Below are positions 21,664 through 30,700 of a stretch of 64,000 nucleotides of DNA, piece by piece. Origin of the DNA: Xiphydria camelus (lineage: Eukaryota; Arthropoda; Insecta; Hymenoptera; Xiphydriidae); contig OY783192.1 of NCBI GenBank assembly GCA_963678675.1, forward strand, positions 20,531,174-20,595,173, given 5' to 3'. The notes below the pieces were generated by a model, which saw only the letters and a program-made list of their open reading frames with translations, searched no databases and was not told where the DNA came from. A program made the translations under genes and the position numbers. Within the stretch, counting starts at the first letter, position 1; each line of letters opens with the position of its first letter.

Positions 21664-23277
21664 CTATGGCTCATAATTATGACAATAATGGTATTCCGTG
21701 AAAAAATGTTTCATACAAAGTTGTTTCTTACACCAAGCACACGTAATAACGGCAATATCGCCACATATGTGGCATCGTGGTTCCGAGTCCTGTGCAAAAC
21801 AAAATTCTACAGGATGTTCAAATTCAGGAGGTCTCCTGAATATATATCCACTCTTGAACCACGAATATTTAATAAAGTTAGTAAACCGTGGTGAAGAAAA
21901 CTGATTATGAGTAAGAGATTGAAGTTTTAAAATATTATCTCTCGAATGAAGGTTAATATCGTAATTGAAAAGAGTTACAATATCTGAAAACCTCCTTACA
22001 AAATTCTTCCACATTCGAAATCCGTATACGTCTAGCGGTTGAATCAGTCCGGTGGTGCCTTGTGGAATCGTCATTAATATTATTGTCTTGTCTTCTGGTG
22101 TAGCTTCTCGAACACTTCGCTCACATTGTCCACTCCAAGAGTCCAGCAGTAAGACGCTTGTAGATCCAGTGTTAGGGAAGTAAACTTCTTGCAGCCATGT
22201 TTTCATGAGATCGGTTGTAAGTTTCCCAGATTTGGAAGCCATGAAGTATACATTTGGCGGCCTAAACACGGTTTGTTGCACTCGTTCTCCCAATTGCCCA
22301 CTAGCCTCTTTTAATACCACATAAAGAGGCGACAGTAGTTTTTCATCAGCAGATATGGTGGGTTGTATAGTATAGCTGTGGGTTGTAGAAGATATTGATT
22401 GTACCACAGCTTCAATTTTTTTTTGCCCCGATGTAGCTAAAGTTCGGCCAGAATGTATTTCTAAATTAAATCCACTCTGATCAGAGTTAAATACATTTTG
22501 TGGTCCATATTGTGTAATGAGTGGCTTCACTTGTTCTACGAAGGCATGGCTTCGTACTTTCAAACTTTCCTCACCCTCAACGTTTTTTCTCGTTACAAAC
22601 TTTGTGATCTTTCGAGAGACAATTCTATATGCTTTCTGGAATGACCTCAACCATGTTTGACTTGCTTTGAAGGTTGGAAGATTCTCTACTTCTTTTGCTT
22701 GTAAAGCCCATCGTTTAAGGTCTACATCATGTACTATTATTTTCGATCTACTAGCTTCTACAAATTTATCAAAAGTATATTTCGCTATGCGTATTAATTT
22801 ATCATTTTGAGTACCCCCCTGTCCTACTTGCGCAGCCCATCTTCGTAATTGTCTATCAGATTTCACTTTTTTAAACTGATGTTGAACTGCTGCTACGGTT
22901 CGACGTCTTTTCTTCCCACTGTTCCAGTAATCTATGGCACTTTGTTTATATTCAAAGCTAACCGCTTCTTCATCGGGTGTACAGGGATATGGTTCTGGAG
23001 GTATAGAGGTTTCTACGTGAGGAACATCCTCGACATCCGATTCCAGCCAGTCAGTATTAACAGCGTGCATTTCACTATCCTCGATTGAATCTTCCAATTC
23101 CAATTTATTTTCATGTTCGACTCGAAATGATGAATCCTCCATGCTACGTATAATAATATTTTGTAATAAATCTTTCAATTGCACTTCTGCACTATTCATT
23201 GGAGTTTCTCTTCCATTTGGTACACTGAAAACGGCCACCAATAAAGTTAACACATTGATCGGATTTATAATTGCCAT
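21664..23277 (-). CDS. Transposase, CENP-B/pogo-like with Cys-rich tail
   Basis: Encodes 537 residues from the ATG at 23277. Order: acidic N-terminus (about 25-100), a psq/CENP-B-like helix-turn-helix region (about 110-235, KSDRQLRRWAAQV, LPTFKASQTWLRSFQKAY), then a DDE_1-like catalytic core. Asp 266 is in FNSDQSGFNLE, Asp 379 in VLLLDSWSGQ and Asp 416 in GLIQPLDVYGFRMWK, giving a D-112-D-36-D spacing. The tail (502-533) has CHIC, CAWC, CMKH and HYCH, a likely two-zinc cross-brace. The protein should bind the element ends and catalyse excision and insertion. A TATA box on the minus strand at 23349-23358 and an initiator-like TTAGTC near 23325 give a 48-nt leader; the frame above this to 23496 is promoter, not coding. 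The 3' third lies inside the inverted repeat. Confidence 0.8.
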   Translation of the reverse strand: MAIINPINVLTLLVAVFSVPNGRETPMNSAEVQLKDLLQNIIIRSMEDSSFRVEHENKLELEDSIEDSEMHAVNTDWLESDVEDVPHVETSIPPEPYPCTPDEEAVSFEYKQSAIDYWNSGKKRRRTVAAVQHQFKKVKSDRQLRRWAAQVGQGGTQNDKLIRIAKYTFDKFVEASRSKIIVHDVDLKRWALQAKEVENLPTFKASQTWLRSFQKAYRIVSRKITKFVTRKNVEGEESLKVRSHAFVEQVKPLITQYGPQNVFNSDQSGFNLEIHSGRTLATSGQKKIEAVVQSISSTTHSYTIQPTISADEKLLSPLYVVLKEASGQLGERVQQTVFRPPNVYFMASKSGKLTTDLMKTWLQEVYFPNTGSTSVLLLDSWSGQCERSVREATPEDKTIILMTIPQGTTGLIQPLDVYGFRMWKNFVRRFSDIVTLFNYDINLHSRDNILKLQSLTHNQFSSPRFTNFIKYSWFKSGYIFRRPPEFEHPVEFCFAQDSEPRCHICGDIAVITCAWCKKQLCMKHFFTEYHYCHNYEP

Positions 23278-23299
23278 AATAATAATATGAACTGCTGTG

Positions 23300-23640
23300 C
23301 ACCATAGAAACTGAATATTCAGACTAAAAAGCTTTCTCTTTCGCTTCCTTATATATAATGAAGTCGCCTCACAAGAACGAAACAGACTGGAGAGGGTGGG
23401 AGGTCCGACTTCCCAAAAAGGGGCCATCATCCTCGGAGTCCGCGTACGAAACTCGAGAGCGCGTACGAAAATATTTTTACATGGGCACAGAGCCAACTAA
23501 TAATAAAGCTTGTCCAAAGAACTAAACTCCCTCTTTCGCATCACCGGGGCCATATAAGGCAACCCTACAAATAACAGGAATGTTGTTTACGGCATTTTCG
23601 AGGAGTATATATACAGGGCCGAGAAGCAAAGAGCTTCAGT
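23300..23640. promoter_or_regulatory. Divergent promoter between transposase and small ORF
   Basis: Two core promoters face away from each other. On the minus strand TATATATAAG (23349-23358) lies 31 bp before a TTAGTC initiator near 23325. On the plus strand TATATATA at 23606-23613 lies 32 bp before TCAGTT (A at 23638). Both spacings are canonical. The same arrangement is preserved in copy 2 (58740-59070). Confidence 0.6.
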
Positions 23641-23668
23641 TTCATTGGCTGCGTCTATCATTCAAGTG

Positions 23669-23893
23669 ATGGGTTCAAACGAGTTACCGACTTTTGAGAA
23701 GATCGTGGAGGATCTTAAAAATGGGCACATACCATTGCCGTCTCCCGGGAAATCGCTGGATCTGACATTCCGCACAACAGGACCATCCATGGCCGAAGTA
23801 GAACGAGAGCTGCAAGAATGTGAGGAGTACTGGAGGAAACAGTACGCGAAGAAGAAAAGTAAGGAAAAAAATGATTCCAACAAAAAACTATAA
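23669..23893 (+). CDS. Transposon-encoded 74-residue protein (ORF2)
   Basis: Starts at ATGGGTTCAAACGAG, 31 nt after the predicted start site at 23638. The product MGSNELPTFEKIVEDLKNGH is followed by PLPSPGKSLDL and TFRTTGPSMAEVERELQECE, then a very basic tail (KKKSKEKNDSNKK). The middle is probably helical or coiled-coil. Copy 2 encodes the same protein with one Lys-to-Glu change, so it is kept by recent common origin and possibly by selection. No function is recognised. The short F..IV..L..G..P.P motif loosely recalls PEX14/PEX39-type peptides, but I do not claim homology. It may be a DNA-binding or regulatory partner of the transposase. Confidence 0.6.
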   Translation: MGSNELPTFEKIVEDLKNGHIPLPSPGKSLDLTFRTTGPSMAEVERELQECEEYWRKQYAKKKSKEKNDSNKKL

Positions 23894-24033
23894 AAATTCA
23901 GACAATTTTATCTAACCTGTGAGTGAATTATTAGTTACTTACACACAAACAGAAAATAATATAAATAAATTAACGGTCGGATTTATTAATAAGATTTCTG
24001 AACAATTTTTGTCCATTTTATTTTGATAATATT

Positions 24034-24408
24034 CCGCTAGACGTATACGGCTTTCGAATGTGGAAGAATTTTGTAAGGAGGTTTTCAGATATTGTAACTC
24101 TTTTCAATTACGATATTAACCTTCATTCGAGAGATAATATTTTAAAACTTCAATCTCTTACTCATAATCAGTTTTCTTCACCACGGTTTACTAACTTTAT
24201 TAAATATTCGTGGTTCAAGAGTGGATATATATTCAGGAGACCTCCTGAATTTGAACATCCTGTAGAATTTTGTTTTGCACAGGACTCGGAACCACGATGC
24301 CACATATGTGGCGATATTGCCGTTATTACGTGTGCTTGGTGTAAGAAACAACTTTGTATGAAACATTTTTTCACGGAATACCATTATTGTCATAATTATG
24401 AGCCATAG
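24034..24408 (+). pseudogene. Transposase 3' end duplicated in the right inverted repeat
   Basis: Carries the last 116 or so codons of the transposase, including the Cys-rich tail, in the opposite orientation to the full gene. It lacks the catalytic Asp 379 and the DNA-binding region. It starts exactly at the inverted-repeat boundary (CCGCTAGACG), so it is a consequence of the repeat structure, not a separate gene. Confidence 0.85.
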
Positions 24409-24922
24409 AAGTTGAACTTTATTAAATAAAAGAAAAGTGGCATTAAAATACATAGAAGTAATAACCCCCGACCTATCCCGTCACTGCCATTGGTAGCCCG
24501 CTCATTATCAGACATAAAAGTTAGAAATTTGCAAAACTGTAGGAGGGAAATATATCATGTCATACATGGTTGAATTTGTAATAAAATTTCCTAAATTTTT
24601 GTCCACATGACTAAACCGAAATTTCGAAAAATTAGATAAAAAAATTTTTTTTTTTTGAAAAATAATGCTTTTTTTCAAAATCTGTTTAGGGGATTTTATT
24701 ATACTAAAAAAACCAAACAAAACATACATTGAAAGTTTTCATCTATCTCGCTTCGTTTCGGAGATAGCTCGAAGGGGGTGAAAATTCAGGGGTCCATTTC
24801 ACCCCCTTAAACCAAAATTGGGCCGCTATAAAAAAATAGGGGTCTCTTATTTTTCGATAAACTTTAAATTTACGAAGTTTCATCAAGATCGGAAGCGGCG
24901 GCCTCGAAACGTTTCCTTGCCA

Positions 24923-25268
24923 GTGATTTAGAGAAGGCAAAATTTGTATATGATCAGTTTGCGAAGGCACCGGAAAAATTTTAGCAGGTTTTTGGATGTA
25001 AATGGGGTCGTAAGGCATGTATTGAGTACTATTCTGGACAATAGAAGTAAAAACACTCATGTGTTTGTCATTAAGACATTCACCGTTCTCAATTTTCTGT
25101 ATTTCTTCTCGTTGAAGAAGTAGAAGATCCAATTGTGATAATTTTTGCCACGTTACTACTCTTTTAGTGACCCTTCTCACCACTTGTTGCGAAGCATACG
25201 AATGTTCACATAAAATGTCATTCTGAGAATTTGGTATTAATTGTTGCTCTTCACTGGTTTCTACGGGT
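24923..25268 (-). pseudogene. Ulp1-like protease, 5' part of interrupted copy
   Basis: Minus-strand codons from PVETSEEQQLIPNSQND to LPSLNHW, then the transposon. The region before PVETSEEQQ is lost at the boundary with the palindrome at 25269. It matches the 19452-20114 copy with a few substitutions. Confidence 0.75.
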
Positions 25269-26598
25269 ATATATCTCATTAAATTTTAAAAATAGTTTGA
25301 TACTTTCTTTTTCAAAACAGTAGCGATTATGATAATTAATCATTCATTATTTATGGAATAATTCAGAACAATTTGCACTGTTTGAAACATCATTATAATA
25401 TCAATTTTGTTATTTTCTAATTTAACACATTCGCTGCCATTTTTAGATTGATTGCATCGCGGTCAGTGCCGGTAACAGACTGAATAATGTAATGTGCACG
25501 ACAATGTGTTTCCGATCGGAGCCGGCGGCACAGGCACAAAGTGTCAACTGGCTCCAATCGGAGCCGGTGGCAGCGAACGTGTTAAAAATTTTATAAAGAC
25601 AATGAATTTACCGACATTCATGGACGGTAAATTTACGAAGTGTGCACGTCGAAAAGGCACCGTGACTGCACTGAGTGTAACCACTGTGTCTTTACGCTGT
25701 GAACCACTCAGTGTGTTCACTGTGTAGCCACGGTGCTTTTAGTTTGTGTACGCCACGCGATCATGCCACGGTGAGACCACAGTGGTGCCACTACGTGGCA
25801 GCACTGCGTGCGGCTAGCGTGTAAATCCACGCTTTGCTGTCGGGGTGGTAGAAGTCGAGTCGGTAGTTAGAGTTGGTGTCAATTCGGGAGATCGAAGCGT
25901 CTAACCTCGAAATTATGAATTTGTGAATAATGGTAAGTAATTTCCATTATTCACAAATTCATAATTTCGAAGTTTGACGCTTCGATCACGCGAATTGACA
26001 CCAACTCTAACTACCCCGACAGCAAAGCGTGGATTTACACACTAGCCGCAGGCAGTGCTGCCACGTAGTGGCGTCACTGTGGTCTCACCGTGGCATGATC
26101 GCGTGGCGTACACAAACTAAAAGCACCGTGGCTACACCGTGAACACACTGAGTGGTTCACAGCGTAAAGGCACAGTGGTTACACTCACAATCAGTGCAGT
26201 CACGGTGCCTTTTCGACGTGCACACTTCGTAAATTTACCGACCATGAATGTCGGTAAATTCATTGTCTTCATAAAATTTTTAACACGTTCGCTGCCACCG
26301 GCTCCGATTGGAGCCAGTTGACACTTTGCGCCTGTGCCGCCGGCTCCGATCGGAGACACATTGTCGTACACATTACATTATTCAGTCTGTTACCGGCACT
26401 GAGCGGGATGCAATCAATCTAAAAATGGCAGCGAATGTGTTAAATTAGAAAATAACAAAATTGATATTATAATGATGTTTCAAACAGTGCAAATTGTTCT
26501 GAATTATTCCATAAATAATGAATGATTAATTATCATAATCGCTACTGTTTTGAAAAAGAAAGTATCAAACTATTTTTAAAATTTAATGAGATATATAT
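25269..26598. repeat. 1.3-kb near-perfect palindrome
   Basis: The two ends read GTATATATCTCATTAAATTT and AAATTTAATGAGATATATAT. Arms of about 660 bp pair almost throughout, centred near 25934 in TTCATAATT/AATTATGAA sequence. Each arm contains half of a CCCCGACAGC-type element (ends at 25845 and 26014), and the centre (25846-26013) is the hairpin core of the CCGTATGTCC family. Mirrored ORFs at 25494-25727 and 26132-26371 are by-products. Confidence 0.8.
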
Positions 26599-26697
26599 AA
26601 ACCGGCCTTTGCACAATGCAACACTGAGATATCTCGGCAAAAATATTTAAATATTTTTGCAGATATCTCAGTGTTGCATTGTATAAAGGCCGGTTTT
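26599..26697. mobile_element. 99-bp hairpin element (AAACCGGCC ends), copy 2
   Basis: Almost a perfect palindrome: AAACCGGCCTTTGCACAATG at the left, CATTGTATAAAGGCCGGTTT at the right, with ACACTGAGATATCT in both arms and AAATATTTAAATATTT at the centre. A miniature folded element nested in copy D. Confidence 0.7.
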
Positions 26698-26807
26698 AGC
26701 TTACGTTTGACATAGCTCGAAATCGGCTTTCGGGTTTATCTCACTACTCACAGTAGTTGCTTTCAGGTATTGATATTATATGTATAACTTAGTCGACTTC
26801 CACCACA

Positions 26808-26890
26808 AAGAGTCGATGGCGCAATTGGTAGAATGCGAGAAGCGTTCCCAGTCTTCTAAAGATCGCAGGTTAGAGTCCTGGCCGGGTCTG
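26808..26890 (+). other. tRNA-like segment, plus strand
   Basis: A box TGGCGCAATTGG at 26817-26828 and a degenerate B box GGTTAGAGTCC at 26868-26878, with GATCGCA just before it. The acceptor stem does not pair. Confidence 0.55.
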
Positions 26891-27107
26891 GTTTGAGAAA
26901 AAAAAACCGACACTCTCTAGTAGGCGTATAAGGCAGGCGGGAAATCCTACTTTATCGCCCCCTTTTTGCAAAATTCTACTTTTACCATCGTACTTACACT
27001 GCGTGACTGCAGTGTGGCTTCACGCTGGACGTCCAGATGGACACCCCAGTGCATGCACTCGAATGCACCGCGTGAAAGTAGTGTGCAGTCACGGTGGCGC
27101 CACTTTG

Positions 27108-27705
27108 CTATCGGGGTGGGACATACGGTAGTTCCGTCGAGTTATCGACACGCTTTTCCGGCGTCGTTGAATCGTTCCCTTTTACCGCGGCCACGAGCAC
27201 GTATTTCTGTGAATTTTTAGCGTCTTTCTCAGCACCACATTGTTTCTTCAAAGGACACTCGCGCGCGTAGTGTCCTTTTTCGTGACACTTAAAACACTTA
27301 ACGTTATTCACTTCCTTTTTTCCTTTGTCTTTAGAGTTCACGTTTCTTTTCTTGGAACTACTGTTTTTGACGACAGCTGACACTTCGACCGTGTCTCTTT
27401 TCCTCGCGCACAAGTCGCTCCGTCAAATTTTCGATTATCTGCTTATCTTCGTCGACGTTATCCCACGCCGTTTGGAAACTGCTGTAGCTTGGTGGTAATC
27501 CGGGAAGAATCTTCGCCATCACAGTGGCGTCGGACATCTGTTCACTGACATTCTTTAACTGCAGCGTCATATTCTTTACTTTCGACACGTGCTGTACCAC
27601 CGTATCGCCCGCTTCCATCCGATACGCATGACATTTATTTAACTGATGCAACTTGCTCGAGGCCGACTTTTGCTCGTATTGGCGGCACAGTTCGTCCCAC
27701 ATTGC
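27108..27705 (-). pseudogene. Copia gag, C-terminal part
   Basis: Ty1/copia-type Gag continuing from 32208-32470 after a gypsy insertion. It has WDELCRQYEQKSASSKLHQL, the conserved LPPSYSSFQTAW segment and a zinc knuckle CFKCHEKGHYARECP. A frame change near 27390-27410 separates the knuckle from the preceding part. The copia sequence stops at about 27130 against a repeat end, so protease, integrase and RT are missing. Confidence 0.8.
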
Positions 27706-30700
27706 TGTAAAATGCACGCTCGGCTACTGTCGTGAGCTAGCAATCTTTATTCTCTTCCTCTGTACAATCGTCCTACTCTACCCGCTCCGCCATCTTAGCT
27801 CTTTCTCCCCAGTGCTGCCCCGCTCGGCCACTCATACACTACATCCGTCTTCTCTTAACAATTTGAATTGCTTACTTGCTATTTTCCTTAGGCATAATGA
27901 AATCCTTAAAGCGCTCTGGAACCCTTCGCTCTCGGTTACTTCGTCTAGGCTCAGCATTAACGCTAGGACGTAAAGGGCTGTTAATACTAATTGGTTGATT
28001 TGGGCTTTCCTCCCCAGCTGTCTTTTCGGTTGTGTTTAAACTCCTATCCTGGTCTGTTTGATCGTCAACAAACTTCTTTACTTGGCTAACATTTCTCTTA
28101 TACGACGCACCCTGTGGTGATGTGATAGTGACTGTGTTGTTGTGTCTATCCGTTACATTAAATGTAGTCGGATTATATTCCGTGCTTAACTTATCTTGTC
28201 TCGTTTGTCTGACTAGTACAGCGTCTCCCGGGCTTACGTCTGATTCTTTGGCTTTGTTTTTGGAATCGAAATAATCTTTGCCCTTTAATTTATGCCACGC
28301 ATCTCTTTCTCGAACCTCTTCGTCTAACTCAAACTGTGTGGATATCACTGGCAATTTACATTTAATGTTCCTATTGAATAACAGCTCTGAAGGAGTTTTA
28401 CCCGTCACTGAGTGTGGCGTCGATCGATACATTAACAGATAATCGTACAGTTCTACCTTCCAGTCTTTCTTTTCTGAGTGGGCAATTTTTAGGCGTTTCA
28501 ATATACTTCTGTTTTGCCGCTCAACTTCCCCATTGCCTTGAGGCCAGAATGGTGTTGAATGCGCTATTTTAAATCCTTTTATTTCCGCATAGTTTGCTAA
28601 TTCCTTACTGTTAAACGGTGGTCCATTATCGCATACAATTATGTTTGGATATCCGAATCGTGCAAAAATTACATCCAATCTCGCAATTACTTGGGACGCA
28701 GTCGTGGTTCTCATAATTTCGACCTCATAGAATCTCGAATAATAATCGACTAGAACTAGGATTTCATCGCCCGATGGCATAGGACCTAGCAAGTCCATAG
28801 CTAGACTTTCCCAACGGCCTTGAGGTAAGCAGTTACGTGATATCGGGTTTACTAAGACTGATTTCTGTACTAATTGGCAGCCTTTACATGTTTTGACATA
28901 GTTTTCCGCGTCTTTATCAATAACGTCCCACCAAACTTTGGATCTTAACCTCGCTTTCATTGCAACTATTCCTGGGTGGCCTTCGTGTGCTAGACTTAAA
29001 ACTCTACTTTGAAGGCTCTTTGGTATTACAATTCTAGTCCCTCTCAAAACTATATCACCATAAATGCAAAGTTCATCTTTTAATATCCTGAATTTCGAAC
29101 TCGTTAAGGTCGACCAGTTATCCGACTTCAATGCTCTCCTTACTCCTATTAATACTGGGTCTTTCGAGGATTCTCCTTCTATTATTTCCCGACTTAGAGC
29201 TCGAGGAATTCCTTCCGTTATTACCGCGTTGATATGATGTTCAACCATTACGGAATCATTGGCAGACTTTCCTTCCTTTTCCAATAATCTCGACAATGGG
29301 TCCGCAATGTTTGATGTCCCTTTTTCGTACTTAACTTTATAATTATAATCTTGTAGTCTCAGAACCCATCGTTCAATTCGTGCGCACGGTTTTGATCTGG
29401 TGCCAAAGATACATTCTAACGCTTTGTGATCGGTCACTAATTCGAATTCTCTACCGTAAATCCAATAATGAAATCTTTCACATGCCCAAACCAAGGCCAG
29501 TGCTTCTTTTTCTGTTTGTGAATATCTACGTTCACAGTCTGATAGGCCGTGATTGCCATAGCAGATAATTCTCCAACCCGTAGGTCCCAGCTGTGTCAAA
29601 ACTGCTCCCAGGCCTACTGGGCTTGCATCTGCTATTACTCTGGTTTTCGCGTCTTTGTTGAATATTCCGAGTATCTCAGCGGACGCTAGTCTCTTTTTTA
29701 ATTCCTTAAAAGCTAATTCTTGTTCTTCCCCCCACATGAATTTTGTTGACTTGCGCGTTAATCGTCTTAGGGGTTCGCTTATTGTCGCTAGTTCCGGTAT
29801 AAAATGCCCGTTGAAATTTACAAGGCCTAGAAAACTTCGAACTTCCTCCGCTGAGTTAGGTAGTCTAAAATTCTTTACTGCTTCTACTTTTGACTCTGTT
29901 GGCCGAACTCCCTCTCCTGACAGTTTGAATCCCAAAAAGGTTACTTCTTTTTGTTGGAAACGGCATTTCTCTTTGTTTAAAGTCATTCCATTTTCCTCTA
30001 ATCTCTGTAAGACTGCTTCTAGTCGTTCTGCGTGTTGAGCTTCTGTCTCTCCGAAAACTAAAAAATCGTCAAAAAAATTTATTACTCCTTTTAAACCTTT
30101 CAATAGTTCGACCATTAGCTGCTGAAATTTCTCCGGCGCGCTATTAACCCCGAAAAACAATCTTTTAAATCTGAATGTACCGAAGCAGGTGCCAAATGTC
30201 GTAATCGATCGAGAAGGTTCCTCCAGTTCTATCTGATAATACGCATTATTTGCATCCAGCGTGCTGAATAGTGTGGCCCCTCTGACTTTAATTATCAACT
30301 CTTCCCATACCGGAAGTGGATATCTCTCCCTAATTATTGCTTTATTCGCCACTCTCATGTCGACACAAACTCTCAGACTTCCGTTTTTTTTTTCTATCGG
30401 TACTACTGGTGAAACCCACGGAGTTGGACCTTCTACTTCTTCAACAATATCTAATTGAATTAAATCCTTGACTGCCTTTTTTAGTTTTTCTTGTAATGAG
30501 AGAGGTGTTCTCCTCAATGGTTGCGCAACTGGTGGGTGGTTTGGGTCTATGTTTAATTTCAGTTTAACGTTTTTCAATTTCCCAATTCCACTGAATAATT
30601 CCTTTCTTGACTCTACGCTCTTTAAATTATTAATTTGTAAGTCACGCCCAATCTTCAATACTCCCAGATCGAAAGCTGTTTCGTAACCCAATAATGGTTT

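Larger units (their letters stand above)
21151..24922 (-). mobile_element. 3.77-kb DNA transposon, copy 1 (intact transposase)
   Basis: The element occupies 21154-24919. Its ends are CAAGAAACGTTTCGAGGCC and the inverse of CAAGGAAACGTTTCGAGGCC. It is flanked by CCA on both sides (21151-21153 and 24920-24922); the uninterrupted paralogous site near 19835 has a single copy, which confirms a 3-bp target duplication. Inverted repeats of about 885 bp (21154-22038 and 24034-24919) each contain the last 116 or so codons of the transposase. Between them are the rest of the transposase on the minus strand and a divergent small ORF on the plus strand. A second copy is at 57471-61235. Confidence 0.85.
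19497..25268. mobile_element. Inverted-repeat element with two Ulp1-like arms
   Basis: The left arm (19497-20460) and right arm (20535-21153 continuing at 24923-25268) are inverted copies about 0.96 kb long. They meet at a 74-bp spacer containing a second copy of ATGGACGTTGA-type sequence from the ORF start. The inner ends AAACTCACTCGACAGCCCGC and GCGGGCTGTTGAGTGAGTTT pair. The right arm is interrupted by the 3.77-kb transposon at 21154-24919 and ends abruptly at the palindrome beginning 25269. True element ends were not identified. Confidence 0.6.
26014..27116. mobile_element. CCCCGATAGC-family element, copy D (near full length)
   Basis: Begins CCCCGACAGCAAAGCG and ends CGCCACTTTGCTATCGGGG. 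It contains, in order, CACNGTG palindromes, an arm shared with the 25269-26598 palindrome, a hairpin element (26599-26697), a plus-strand tRNA-like segment, and the AAAAGGGGGCGATAAAGTAG block in inverse orientation. Its left end sits in the core of a CCGTATGTCC element, and a remnant end of that family (GGGACATACGG, 27118-27128, then TA) follows on the right. Confidence 0.6.

Noticed and set aside
23278..23496. N-terminal extension of the transposase
   Set aside because: It spans the TATA box and initiator and begins at TTG; the first in-frame ATG after the predicted start site is 23277.
25494..26371. Mirrored ORFs sharing PIGAGGTG and CARRKGTVTAL segments
   Set aside because: They come from the arms of the 1.3-kb palindrome; composition follows the repeats and no domain is present.
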